In this document: positions 1 through 11,451 of the stretch, one piece after another
Layout of the letters: each line of letters starts with the position of its first letter
How positions within the stretch are numbered: the first letter of the stretch is position 1
Source of the DNA: Ahrensia sp.
GTDB lineage: Bacteria; Pseudomonadota; Alphaproteobacteria; Rhizobiales; Rhizobiaceae
Assembly: GCA_002698425.1 (NCBI GenBank)
Contig: NZXU01000087.1
Location: 3,809 to 67,808, forward strand
Direction: 5' to 3'
DNA length: 64,000 nt
Program-made: the position numbers and the translations under genes
The notes under the pieces: generated by a model
Database searches by the model: none
What the model was told of the DNA's origin: nothing
The model's input: only the letters and a program-made list of their open reading frames with translations

Positions 1-61
1 TTGGGGTCATCCTTTCCGAAGCAGCTATATATGTGCACTGCATCATCGTGAAAAGATCGCC

Positions 62-829
62 TTATCCAAAGGTCCGGTGGTGGAGCGGTCCGGTGAAATG
101 CGCGACGACGCGCGAGAAGGTCAGCACGTCGACCTCCGCGGCGCCCGCGCGCTTCAGCGCCCTGGTCGCGGCGATGATCGTCGCCCCGGTCGTGTAGACG
201 TCATCGACGAGCAGTACCGTCCGTCCCGCGACGGCGATCTCGCGCTCCGCGGGGACGCGGAAGGCGCCGCGGACATTCAGGCGGCGTTCGTTGGCGGTCA
301 GGCCCACCTGCTGGCGGGTCGGTTTGACGCGCTGCAGCGCTCCCGGCTCGAAGATCAGGCCTGTCTGGCGCGCGATTGCGCGGGCGAGTTCGGCGGACTG
401 GTTGTAGCGACGGGCGAGAAACCGCCTCTTGTGGAGCGGCACCGGGACGATCACGTCGCTCCCGGCGAGGAGGTCGCCGCCGGCTCGCAGCATCCAGCGC
501 GCCATCCAGGGTGCGAGTTCGGTCTGGTCGCCATATTTGAGGCGCTGAACGAGTTGGCGCGCGATGCCGGCATGCAGGACGGCGGCGCGGGCGCGGCGAT
601 AGGGCGGCGGGTCCGCCAACGCCTCGGCGCTGACCATGCGCTCGCCGAATTCATGCTGGAAGGGCGTTCCCGTGACGTCGCAGACCGGTTCGGCGATGAA
701 ATGCAGTTGCGACCAGCAGTCAGGACAGAGCGTGCCGCGTTCGGCGACATGCATCCGGCAGGCGAGGCAGGTGTCCGGAAACAGGACCGAGGCGACGGCG
801 CGGCTCGCCATATGCGTCAGTTGCATCAT
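62..829 (-). CDS. comF: ComF family phosphoribosyltransferase-like protein
   Basis: 255-residue protein of the ComF/GntX family, implicated in DNA uptake in competent bacteria but of unclear role elsewhere. An N-terminal zinc-ribbon-like part has two CxxC pairs (CLAC near residue 19, CPDC near 34). The C-terminal half is a type I phosphoribosyltransferase fold with the PRPP loop VLLVDDVYTTGAT. The frame stays open further upstream, but that extension runs through the divergent methyltransferase gene and has non-protein-like composition. The tandem ATGs at 829/826 are therefore the better starts. It is divergent from the methyltransferase gene, with about 50 bases between them. Confidence 0.9.
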   Translation of the reverse strand: MMQLTHMASRAVASVLFPDTCLACRMHVAERGTLCPDCWSQLHFIAEPVCDVTGTPFQHEFGERMVSAEALADPPPYRRARAAVLHAGIARQLVQRLKYGDQTELAPWMARWMLRAGGDLLAGSDVIVPVPLHKRRFLARRYNQSAELARAIARQTGLIFEPGALQRVKPTRQQVGLTANERRLNVRGAFRVPAEREIAVAGRTVLLVDDVYTTGATIIAATRALKRAGAAEVDVLTFSRVVAHFTGPLHHRTFG

Positions 830-880
830 GTGAACGCCCCGAGGCTGGCAGCGGAGGCATTTACTGTTACAGAAGCGGCC

Positions 881-1729
881 ATGGCCGTCAAAACAATCAT
901 CGACCTCGAGCAGGTCCGAAGGAATCGCCGCCGCGCCGCCGGGATCGGCGCGCAAGGGGCCGATTTCCTGTTCCGCGCCATGGCGGAGGATCTCGACTTC
1001 AGGCTGTCGACCGTGAAGCGCGACTTCGAACGCGGGGTGCTGTTCGTCCCCGATGGCGCGCCGCGGCTGCCGATGGAGGACAGCGGCCTGCTCGAACGCC
1101 ACGACGTGAGCCTGCTCGGTGGCGACGAGGCGCTCGGCCTCGGCGAAGCGGAATACGACCTCGCGGTCAGCCTGCTGACGCTGCACGAGACCAACGACAC
1201 GCCGGGCGTGCTGGCGCAGATCCGCCGGGCGCTGAAGCCGGACGGGCTGTTCCTCGCCTGCGTTCCGGCCGCGGGCACGCTGGGCGAATTGCGCGATTGC
1301 CTGATCGCGGCGGAAGCGGAACTGACGGGCGCGGCAAATGCCCGCGTGCTGCCCTTCCTCGACGTGCGCGATGCCGGAGGCCTGCTGCAACGGGCGGGTT
1401 TTGCCCTGCCTGTCACCGACAGCGAGACGCTGACGGTGCGCTACGATACGCTGTTCAACCTGATGCTCGATCTTCGGGCCATGGGGGCGACCAACACGCT
1501 GGCTTCGCGCAGCCGGTCATTCTCCCGCCGCGACCTGTTCGCCAAGGCGGCTGAACTCTATGCCACGCGTCATAGCGACACCGATGGACGGGTGCGCGCG
1601 TCGTTCAATTTCGTGTGGATGTCGGGATGGGCGCCGCATGAATCGCAGCAGAAACCGCTCAGGCCGGGAAGCGCGACGGCGCGGCTGGCGGATGTCCTGA
1701 AGGACAGGTCCGGCGGCGAAGAGGGGTAG
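881..1729 (+). CDS. NDUFAF5/BioC-like methyltransferase-fold protein
   Basis: 282-residue protein resembling the mitochondrial complex I assembly factor NDUFAF5 and its alphaproteobacterial relatives. The central part has the recognisable run YDLAVSLLTLHETND followed by LKPDGLFLACVPAAGTL and, later, FLDVRDAGGLLQRAGF, as in that family. The region where a SAM-binding GxGxG motif should be (about residues 50-75) shows no glycine-rich loop. NDUFAF5 itself acts as an arginine hydroxylase in mitochondria (established for the human protein), so a methyltransferase activity should not be assumed. The start at 881 gives MAVKTIIDLEQ; the longer open frame upstream overlaps comF antisense and was rejected. 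Confidence 0.8.
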   Translation: MAVKTIIDLEQVRRNRRRAAGIGAQGADFLFRAMAEDLDFRLSTVKRDFERGVLFVPDGAPRLPMEDSGLLERHDVSLLGGDEALGLGEAEYDLAVSLLTLHETNDTPGVLAQIRRALKPDGLFLACVPAAGTLGELRDCLIAAEAELTGAANARVLPFLDVRDAGGLLQRAGFALPVTDSETLTVRYDTLFNLMLDLRAMGATNTLASRSRSFSRRDLFAKAAELYATRHSDTDGRVRASFNFVWMSGWAPHESQQKPLRPGSATARLADVLKDRSGGEEG

Positions 1730-1744
1730 ATCCCGGAAGGCGGA

Positions 1745-2065
1745 TCAGCAGTCGCCCGAGCGTGTGCCGTTGGAATGAATGACGCAGGTGGAGGTCGGAG
1801 AGGTCTGCAGAACGCTGCGGCGCAGCGTGTATTGCCGCTCGCCGGGGCGGACCGTCCCGGTCGCCATGCGGTCGACGCCGGCATAGAACTGCCCGCCTGC
1901 GACGGAGGCGCCTTCCGACCGATCCAGCAAGGGCGTCAGAAACAGGGCGATAGCGATGGCGAAGGATCCGAAAAGCAGGGTGATCCGCATCATGCCGAAG
2001 CCGGCTTCGCTGAATGCGGACGCGTTTTGGGGCCGCAGATCAGCCCAATCGCGGTCATTATGCAT
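1745..2065 (-). CDS. small single-pass membrane protein, unknown function
   Basis: 106-residue protein with one clear hydrophobic segment (ITLLFGSFAIAIALFLTPLL, about residues 28-47) and a polar C-terminal part with two cysteines. A purine-rich Shine-Dalgarno stretch (GAGGGGG) lies 8-14 bases before the ATG at 2065 and decides the start. Convergent with the methyltransferase gene, 15 bases apart. I do not recognise a family. Confidence 0.65.
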   Translation of the reverse strand: MHNDRDWADLRPQNASAFSEAGFGMMRITLLFGSFAIAIALFLTPLLDRSEGASVAGGQFYAGVDRMATGTVRPGERQYTLRRSVLQTSPTSTCVIHSNGTRSGDC

Positions 2066-2198
2066 GTTAACTACCCCCTCTTCACGACGAGACAAACGCA
2101 CCGCCGGGACGCTGTAAAGCCCGGCTTGTTCATATCGAATCGCACATTGTAATAAATGTTTGATTAACGACGTTTGTTAGGGGTTGCCAAGGGGTCTG

Positions 2199-2615
2199 TC
2201 ACAGAAGGTCCTGGATGACCGGTATCAACGGAATGTCGGCCGGGGGCATGGGATAGTCGCGCAGCGCCGCAGCGCGGACCCATTTCAACTGCTGGCCTTC
2301 GCGCGACATCGGGATGCCCTGATATTTGCGGCAGACATAGAGCGGCATCAGCAGGTGGAACTCGTCATAGGCGTGGCTGGCGAAGGTCAGCGGGGCGAGG
2401 CAGGGCTCCTCGGTCTCGATGCCCAGTTCCTCGTGCAGTTCGCGCACCAGCGTCTGTTCCGGCGTCTCGCCCGCCTCGATCTTGCCGCCGGGAAATTCCC
2501 ACAGGCCGGCCATGGACTTGCCCTCGGGCCGGCGCGCCAGCAGGACGCGGTTGTCGGCGTCGAGCAACGCGCAGGCGGCGACGAGGAGAACCCGTTTCGG
2601 CGCTGCTTCGGTCAC
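2199..2615 (-). CDS. mutT: (deoxy)nucleoside triphosphate pyrophosphohydrolase, MutT/Nudix
   Basis: 138-residue Nudix hydrolase, probably the sanitising 8-oxo-dGTP diphosphatase. The Nudix box is complete: GGKIEAGETPEQTLVRELHE followed by ELGIE, with the REL-EE glutamates that bind the metal. The first good start is a GTG at 2615, 7 bases after the GNAT stop, so it is translated as the last gene of the parvulin-argJ-GNAT-mutT run. Length fits MutT (about 130-140). Confidence 0.88.
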   Translation of the reverse strand: MTEAAPKRVLLVAACALLDADNRVLLARRPEGKSMAGLWEFPGGKIEAGETPEQTLVRELHEELGIETEEPCLAPLTFASHAYDEFHLLMPLYVCRKYQGIPMSREGQQLKWVRAAALRDYPMPPADIPLIPVIQDLL

Positions 2616-2622
2616 GGGCCGG

Positions 2623-3375
2623 TCACTCGCCCTTCTGGCGATAGGAATAGGAATAGGCTTCCTGGAAGCCGAGCCTCGTGTAGAGATCGACCGCGGACTT
2701 GTTGGCGACCATGACCTGGAGCCATGCGCGCTGTGCGCCCTGCGCCGCGGCCCAGCGCAGTGCGGCGCGGACGATCGAGCGGGCATAGCCCTTGCCGCGC
2801 TGGTCCTCGCGGACGGCGACGTCGAACAGGCCGGCAAGGTCGTTATCGTGCACGCAGAGCGCGGACGCCACCGGCCCGTCATCGTCCTCCAACACGAACA
2901 TGCCGCTTGGCGGGCGGATCGATTCCACAACCTCGGTGAGGCCGGGCTTGCGCTCGCCCTCCATCGCACGGATCGCGATGGACGCGTCGACATAGCGCCC
3001 GATGTCCTGCAGCGGGATCTGGTCGATGCCGCTGTCCAGATCGATGTCCTTGAGCGCCGCGATCATCACCCTGGTTTCGTCGAAACGCCGCCAGCCATTG
3101 GCGTCGAAATGCGCATTGAGCTGCATCGGCGCGAGCGGCGACAGGCGGAAGACCAGCGGCCGGCCATAGGAGCTGAAGCGCTTGGCGGCGCGGGCGATCC
3201 GCTGGTCGATGTCGCGGTAATCGGACGGATCAAGCGGATTGACGGAGTTCAGGCGCTTGGAGGGGTGGCCGGCGGTGAGACGCACCGCCCAGCTTCCGTC
3301 GTAATGCACCGAGGCCGCAGGCCAGGCGCGGAATCCCACGGCTTCGAGACGCCGGACGAGCGCTAGGCCGGACAT
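2623..3375 (-). CDS. GNAT family N-acetyltransferase
   Basis: 250-residue protein. The C-terminal half is a GNAT domain with the acetyl-CoA-binding motif A (VAVREDQRGKGYARSIVRAA). The N-terminal half (about residues 1-110) is a separate unassigned domain. The ATG at 3375 has an AGGAG Shine-Dalgarno 7 bases upstream and lies 4 bases after the argJ stop, so the two are co-translated. The substrate is not predictable from sequence. Confidence 0.85.
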   Translation of the reverse strand: MSGLALVRRLEAVGFRAWPAASVHYDGSWAVRLTAGHPSKRLNSVNPLDPSDYRDIDQRIARAAKRFSSYGRPLVFRLSPLAPMQLNAHFDANGWRRFDETRVMIAALKDIDLDSGIDQIPLQDIGRYVDASIAIRAMEGERKPGLTEVVESIRPPSGMFVLEDDDGPVASALCVHDNDLAGLFDVAVREDQRGKGYARSIVRAALRWAAAQGAQRAWLQVMVANKSAVDLYTRLGFQEAYSYSYRQKGE

Positions 3376-3379
3376 TTTG

Positions 3380-4612
3380 TTAACTCCTATAATCGCCATT
3401 GATCGCGACATATTCCTTCGTCAGGTTGCAGGTCCAGGCCGTAAACTTGCCGTCGCCGAGGCCGATATCGGCGCGAATGACGATCTCCTCATTCGTCATG
3501 TAGGCGCTGGCGGCCTCCTCCGAATAATCGTCGCGGCGCTCGCCCTCGCTGGCGAGCAGGAGATCGCCGAACCAGATGGCGAGCCGGTCGCGGTCCGCGG
3601 GTTCGCCGGCCTTGCCGACGGCCATGACGACGCGGCCCCAATTGGCGTCCTCGCCGGTGATGGCCGTCTTGACCAGCGGCGAATTGGCGATCGCCATCGC
3701 GATGCGCTTCGCCGAATCGTCCGAAACCGCGCCGGTGACGTCGACGCGAACCAGCTTGGTCGCGCCCTCGCCGTCCTTGACGATCATCAGCGCGAGCTCA
3801 TGCAGGCATTCGCCGAAAGCAGTGGCGAAATCCGCGAGGCGCGGATCCTCCGGATCGGTAATCGAAGGCGCGCCCTCGGCCTTGCCGGTCGCAAAAGCGA
3901 GCAGCGTGTCCGAGGTCGAGGTATCGGAATCGACGGTTACCGCGTTGAAGGTCGTCGGCGTGAAACGGCCGAGCAGGGATTGCAGCACAGCCGCCGAGAC
4001 CGGGGCGTCGGTGGCGACATAGGAGAGCATCGTCGCCATGTCGGGCGCGATCATGCCGGCGCCCTTGGCGATGCCGTTGATGGTGACCTCCACGTCGCCG
4101 AGACGGACGGTGCGGGTCGCCATTTTCGGAAAGGTGTCCGTCGTCATGATCGCATGGGCGGCGTCGCTCCAGCGGCCGTCTTCCGCACCGGCGACCATGT
4201 CGGCGAGGTGGCGCTCGAAATGCGACGGATCGAGCGGTTCGCCGATCACGCCGGTCGAGGACAGGAACACTTCGTCCTCGGCGCAGCCGGCGGCGCCGGC
4301 GGCGGCCCTGGCGGCGACGGCGGTGGTGTGTCGGCCCTTCTTGCCGGTGAAGGCATTGGCGTTGCCGGCATTGACGACCAGGATGCGCGCCTTGCCGCCG
4401 GGCAGGTGCTCGCGGCACAATTCGACCGGCGCCGACGGGCATTTCGACCGGGTGAAGACCCCGGCGACCGCGGTGCCTTCGTCGAAGACCATCGCCATCA
4501 GGTCGACGCGGTTCTTGTACTTGATGCCCGCCTTGGCGGTGGCGATGCGGACGCCGGAGATTGCCGGCATGTCCGGCAGGCTTTTCGGCGCGAGCGGAGA
4601 AACGCTGGTCAT
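3380..4612 (-). CDS. argJ: bifunctional glutamate N-acetyltransferase / amino-acid acetyltransferase
   Basis: 410 residues, the normal length for ArgJ. It recycles the acetyl group from N-acetylornithine to glutamate in the cyclic arginine pathway. The self-cleavage and catalytic region [14 protein letters not shown] is present; the Thr of MATML becomes the N-terminal nucleophile of the beta chain. An N-terminal [13 protein letters not shown] and the [11 protein letters not shown] region match the family. Start at 4612 is preceded by GAGAGG. It lies 19 bases after the parvulin gene in the same direction. Confidence 0.95.
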   Translation of the reverse strand: MTSVSPLAPKSLPDMPAISGVRIATAKAGIKYKNRVDLMAMVFDEGTAVAGVFTRSKCPSAPVELCREHLPGGKARILVVNAGNANAFTGKKGRHTTAVAARAAAGAAGCAEDEVFLSSTGVIGEPLDPSHFERHLADMVAGAEDGRWSDAAHAIMTTDTFPKMATRTVRLGDVEVTINGIAKGAGMIAPDMATMLSYVATDAPVSAAVLQSLLGRFTPTTFNAVTVDSDTSTSDTLLAFATGKAEGAPSITDPEDPRLADFATAFGECLHELALMIVKDGEGATKLVRVDVTGAVSDDSAKRIAMAIANSPLVKTAITGEDANWGRVVMAVGKAGEPADRDRLAIWFGDLLLASEGERRDDYSEEAASAYMTNEEIVIRADIGLGDGKFTAWTCNLTKEYVAINGDYRS

Positions 4613-4631
4613 GGTGCCTCTCGTCGCGGCG

Positions 4632-5534
4632 TTACTGCTGGGGCTGTTGTGCGCTCATCGCCTTGTCATAGGCTTCCTTGAGCGCCGGATCCGTGACCTC
4701 GACCTGAGCCTCGTCGCGCAGGCTGTTGAGGAGGTCGAAATAGCGTTCGCGCAACAGCACGGAACGGATCTGGTTTTCGACCTCGGCGAAAGCCGGCGGC
4801 TGCACGGCGCGCTTGTCCTCGACCTTGATCACATGCCAGCCGAACTGCGTCTGGACGGGTTCCTTGGTGTAGGCGCCGACATCGAGCGCGAAAGCGGCTT
4901 CCTCGAATTCCGGGACCATGCGGCCGCGCGAGAAATAGCCCAGATCGCCGCCGGCCGGTCCAGACGGGCCGGTCGATTTTTCCTTGGCGAGGGTCTCGAA
5001 ATCCGCGCCATTGTCGAGTTCGGCGATGATCGCTTTCGCTTCATCCTCGGTTTCGACGAGGATGTGGCGGGCGCTGACCTCGTTTTCGGGCGGCGTCGCC
5101 GCGACTTCCTTGTCGTAGCGGGCGCGCACGTCCTCGTCGCTGATCTTGTCGAGCACTTCGGCCTTGAAATAGGCGTTATGCAGGGCGCGCTGGCGCAGGA
5201 ATTCGAGACGGGTCTTGAAATCGTCGGTCTCGTCGAGGCCGGCTTCCGCCGCCTTCTTCGCCAGCGAGCGGATATCGACAAGCGCCGTCAGGGCGGCGGC
5301 GTCACGGCCTTCGGCCGGCACCTGGCCGAGCTGGTCCTGCAAATCGTTCAGGGTCATGTCGAGATCCTGGCGGGTGATCGGCTCGCCGTTCAGCGTGGCG
5401 AGAACCTCGTTCTGGTCCTGCGCCGAGGCGGCCGGCAGGGCGCCGGCAAGCGCGATCGATGTCACGGCGAGGCCGGCGACGGCGCCGCGCAGGGAAGCTG
5501 CTGACAGGAGGTTGAACGAACGGAAAATCTGCAT
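4632..5534 (-). CDS. periplasmic parvulin-type peptidyl-prolyl cis-trans isomerase
   Basis: 300-residue PrsA/SurA-like foldase. The N-terminal signal peptide ends near ALPAASA|QD (residue 39). A SurA-N-like helical region follows (about 45-140), then a rotamase domain (about 145-240) with [16 protein letters not shown] and [15 protein letters not shown]. The C-terminal tail is helical and glutamine rich. The AGGCGAG ribosome site supports the start at 5534. It is divergent from secA, so an exported-protein chaperone and the export motor share a promoter region. Confidence 0.88.
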   Translation of the reverse strand: MQIFRSFNLLSAASLRGAVAGLAVTSIALAGALPAASAQDQNEVLATLNGEPITRQDLDMTLNDLQDQLGQVPAEGRDAAALTALVDIRSLAKKAAEAGLDETDDFKTRLEFLRQRALHNAYFKAEVLDKISDEDVRARYDKEVAATPPENEVSARHILVETEDEAKAIIAELDNGADFETLAKEKSTGPSGPAGGDLGYFSRGRMVPEFEEAAFALDVGAYTKEPVQTQFGWHVIKVEDKRAVQPPAFAEVENQIRSVLLRERYFDLLNSLRDEAQVEVTDPALKEAYDKAMSAQQPQQ

Positions 5535-5622
5535 TGATCACTCGCCTGGTTGCGAAAAAAGGTTCACCCGGATTTTACCGGAACGCGCCGCGCGGCATTG
5601 GGTTTCTTGGTCCGGCGCGACG

Positions 5623-5651
5623 TTGACATCACAATTTGCCCCTCTTATCTG
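5623..5651 (+). promoter_or_regulatory. candidate housekeeping promoter of secA
   Basis: TTGACA at 5623-5628 is followed, after 16-17 bases, by TTATCT/TATCTG at 5645-5651, a good sigma-70 type match. It leaves a leader of about 120 bases before secA. No SecM-like leader peptide with its own ribosome site was seen in the leader. Confidence 0.45.
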
Positions 5652-5779
5652 TCCTTCGCTATCGCGTCCACCTCCGAATAGCCGGATTCCGGGGCGAACT
5701 AGCAGCGCACAACCGACGCAAACACGAAGAATTCAAGCCGCCACACGTCGCGGCAAATCCTTGGGAAAGGACCATTTTC

Positions 5780-8650
<2,871 letters not shown>

Positions 8651-8687
8651 CCGGGCGCGCACGGCCCCGCACACATCGCACTATTCT

Positions 8688-8708
8688 CGCCCGGCCCCGC
8701 GCCGGGCG
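8688..8708 (+). terminator. GC-rich hairpin after secA, possible terminator
   Basis: An 8-bp perfect stem CGCCCGGC/GCCGGGCG with a 5-base loop lies 38 bases after the secA stop. It is followed by AACGCTTTCTTA, only a weak T tract, so termination would be partial at best. Confidence 0.4.
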
Positions 8709-8833
8709 AACGCTTTCTTAAGCCCGATAGAGTATCCGGATTCCGGTTTGAGGTAATTCGGAACGCGCCCGTGCGGTTTTCGGCAGTCGAGACAGCAGAA
8801 CAATACCTGTCGGGTCCGCTCTCGGAGCGGATC

Positions 8834-10180
8834 ATGCCGCTGGCGCGCCGGTTCGACACGATCTGGAACGGCACGGACGAGGCCGCGAAGGCGCAGCGCA
8901 TGTCGCTGGTCGCTTTCGCCATCCGTGTCGCCAGCGCCGGCCTCGCCTTCCTCTCGCAGGTCGTCATGGCGCGCTGGACCGGCAGCCACGAATACGGGAT
9001 CTACGTCTTCGTCTGGACCGCCGTCCTGATGCTCAGCGACTTTTCCTGCCTCGGCTTCTCGACGGTGGTGATCCGGTTCCTGCCGCAATATGTCAAAGAA
9101 GGCGACATGGACCGGCTGCGCGGCCTGCTTCTGGGCAGCCGCCTGTTCTCGCTCCTGTTTTCCAGCGTGTTCGCGGCCCTCGCGATCGCGGCCGTCTGGC
9201 TACTGTCGGAGCAGATGGAAGCCTATTACGTCGTCCCGTTCATCCTGATCTTCACCAGTATCCCGATGGTGGCGCTCGGCGGCGTGCTCGAAGGCGCCGC
9301 GAGGGCCCAGTCCTGGCCGGTTCGCGCCCTTGCGCCGACCTATATCATCCGGCCGCTGATGGTGCTCGGCTACATGGCCACCGCGCATGCGCTCGGATAC
9401 GAGGCCAACGCGATCACCGCGGTGATTTCCGCCGTGCTGGCGACCTACACCACGACGATCCTGCAGCTTCTCGTGATGACCCACGATCTCGACGGCATGT
9501 TTCCGAGCGGCCCGCGCCGCACGGAATATGGCGTCTGGATCAAATATGCGGTGCCGGTGCTGCTGGTCGAGAGCTTCTTCTTCCTGCTGACCAATGCCGA
9601 CGTCATGATGGTTGGCATCTATCTGCCGCCGTCCGATGTCGCGGTCTATTTCGCCACGGTGAAAACGTTGGCGCTGGTTCATTTCGTCTTCTTCGCTGTT
9701 CGGGCCGGCGCGGCGCCGCAATTCGCGAGCCTCGCGGGCGCCGAGGACAGGGAAGCGCTACGGAGTTTCGCGCGCCGATCGGCCAACTGGACCTTCTTCC
9801 CCTCGCTGGCGATGGCGCTGGCCGTCCTGGCCGGGGGGCAATTGCTTCTGTCGATGTTCGGCGCTGAGTTCGCCGAGGGCTATCCGCTGCTGTTCATCCT
9901 GGTCATCGGCGTGGTGCTGCGCTCGGGCGTCGGACCGGCCGAGAGCCTTCTGAACATGACGGGCCACCAGAATATCTGCGCCGGGATTTTCGGGGCAGCT
10001 TTGGCGGTGAATATCTCGCTGAACCTCGTGCTCATCCCGACATACGGGCTCCTGGGCGCGGCCTATGCCTCGGCCATCGCGATCGGCACCGAGGCGCTGC
10101 TGCTGGTCCTGATCGTATATCGCCGCGTCGGCGTTCTGATGTTCGTCCTGGCCCCGCAACCGAAGGAGCCCGCCGCCTAA
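8834..10180 (+). CDS. polysaccharide flippase-like membrane protein (MATE/MVF superfamily)
   Basis: 448 residues with about 12 hydrophobic segments, of the Wzx/oligosaccharide flippase type that moves lipid-linked sugars across the inner membrane. Typical features are the N-terminal SLVAFAIRVASAGLAFLSQV and the paired repeats with GLLGAAYASAIA near the C-terminus. The ATG at 8834 has GGAG 7 bases upstream; an in-frame GTG at 8771 is possible but lacks a well-placed ribosome site. Its stop overlaps the start of the next gene (TAATG), so the two are translationally coupled. Confidence 0.82.
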   Translation: MPLARRFDTIWNGTDEAAKAQRMSLVAFAIRVASAGLAFLSQVVMARWTGSHEYGIYVFVWTAVLMLSDFSCLGFSTVVIRFLPQYVKEGDMDRLRGLLLGSRLFSLLFSSVFAALAIAAVWLLSEQMEAYYVVPFILIFTSIPMVALGGVLEGAARAQSWPVRALAPTYIIRPLMVLGYMATAHALGYEANAITAVISAVLATYTTTILQLLVMTHDLDGMFPSGPRRTEYGVWIKYAVPVLLVESFFFLLTNADVMMVGIYLPPSDVAVYFATVKTLALVHFVFFAVRAGAAPQFASLAGAEDREALRSFARRSANWTFFPSLAMALAVLAGGQLLLSMFGAEFAEGYPLLFILVIGVVLRSGVGPAESLLNMTGHQNICAGIFGAALAVNISLNLVLIPTYGLLGAAYASAIAIGTEALLLVLIVYRRVGVLMFVLAPQPKEPAA

Positions 10181-11451
10181 TGCTTCCCCAACCGATGATC
10201 GAACAGGCGGTACCGCAGGCCGGATCCTTCATGATGTCCGGGCTGGAAGGCGACATGCCGAAGGAAATCCGACCCGAGATCAGCAGGCTGTCCAGGGGCG
10301 ACCGCCGGCTCGTCATCTACCCGGCCGATAGCGGTTTCGACATCCTGGAGGATATCGACCGCGTCACCGACTACGCGCTCGAGCCGAACATCTTCTTCTC
10401 GCCGCGTTTCCTGGTTCCGGCGATGCCGCGGCTCGACGATCGCGAGGTTCGCCTGATGATGCTGCAGGACGGGCCTGCCGGCGAAGCCGAAACCCGCTTC
10501 CTGATGCCGTTCTCGATCGAGCGTTCGGGCTTTCCGCTCGGGCCGGAAGTCATCCGCGCCTGGGCGAACAGCTACAGTCCCTACGGCATTCCCATCGTCG
10601 AGCGGCGCGAGGCCTCGCGTATTCTCGACGACCTTCTCTCCACGCTCGGCGATCCTAACCTCGGCATGCCGAAAGTGCTCGTCCTGCCGGATGTCATGAT
10701 GGAAAGCCCGGCGATCGCGACGCTGCGGGGCGTCGCCATCGGTCGCGGCCTGCCGGTGTTGACCACCGCTTCCGTGCAGCGGCCGTTCCTGCAGAGCGAC
10801 AAGGACGGCGTCGATTATTTCAAGGACACGCTGTCGTCGAGCACGCGGCGCAATTACCGCCGCCTGCGCCGAAATCTCGAAGCGATAGGCGACTTCGAAT
10901 ACGAAGTCGCGCGTAACCCGACGGATGTCCGCTTCGCGATGGAGGAGTTCCTGCTGCTGGAAAATTCCGGCTGGAAGGGGCGCCAGAAGACATCGCTTGC
11001 CGCCGAGCGGTTCCGCGCGGCTTTCGCGCGCGAGGCGATCAACAATCTGGCCGAACGCGACCTCGTCCGCATCCATGCCTTCAAGCTCGACGGGCGCGTC
11101 GTCGCCTCGCTGATCGTGCTCGTCCAGTCCGGCCATGCCTGGACCTGGAAGACGACCTATGACGAGGCGCTGGCGCAATATTCGATCGGCACGATGCTGA
11201 TGATGGAAACGACGGAATCGCATCTCGACGATCCCAACATCCAGATCACCGATTCCTGCGCCGTGGAAGATCATCCGGTGATGACCCGGCTCTGGTCGGA
11301 ACGGCGCGAATTCGCCACGATGATCGTCGGCCTGCGTCCGAACAGCGACCGCGAGGCGCGCATGGTCGCCACGCAACTCGATCTCTATCGCAACACCCGC
11401 AACGCCGCCAAGCAGATGCGCGACCGGCTGCGCCACATGGTGAAACGCTAG
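10180..11451 (+). CDS. CelD/BcsL-like GNAT acetyltransferase
   Basis: 423-residue protein of the acyl-CoA N-acyltransferase superfamily. The middle to C-terminal part (about 210-370) has the CelD/FemAB-like core: SSSTRRNYRRLRRNLEAIGD, a W-K-G element, and a late acetyl-CoA fold segment around YSIGTMLMMETTE. It starts inside the TAATG overlap with the flippase gene. Coupling with a flippase suggests acylation of a surface glycan precursor (inference). Its stop codon TAG at 11449-11451 forms a CTAG that also contains the stop of the opposite gene. Confidence 0.75.
   Translation: MLPQPMIEQAVPQAGSFMMSGLEGDMPKEIRPEISRLSRGDRRLVIYPADSGFDILEDIDRVTDYALEPNIFFSPRFLVPAMPRLDDREVRLMMLQDGPAGEAETRFLMPFSIERSGFPLGPEVIRAWANSYSPYGIPIVERREASRILDDLLSTLGDPNLGMPKVLVLPDVMMESPAIATLRGVAIGRGLPVLTTASVQRPFLQSDKDGVDYFKDTLSSSTRRNYRRLRRNLEAIGDFEYEVARNPTDVRFAMEEFLLLENSGWKGRQKTSLAAERFRAAFAREAINNLAERDLVRIHAFKLDGRVVASLIVLVQSGHAWTWKTTYDEALAQYSIGTMLMMETTESHLDDPNIQITDSCAVEDHPVMTRLWSERREFATMIVGLRPNSDREARMVATQLDLYRNTRNAAKQMRDRLRHMVKR

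Noticed and set aside
1..10. Possible start of a further minus-strand gene (ATG ACC CCA, with GGAAAGG just before it), perhaps the glutaredoxin often found after comF
   Set aside because: Only three codons are in the window, and the ribosome site is too close to the ATG to be convincing.
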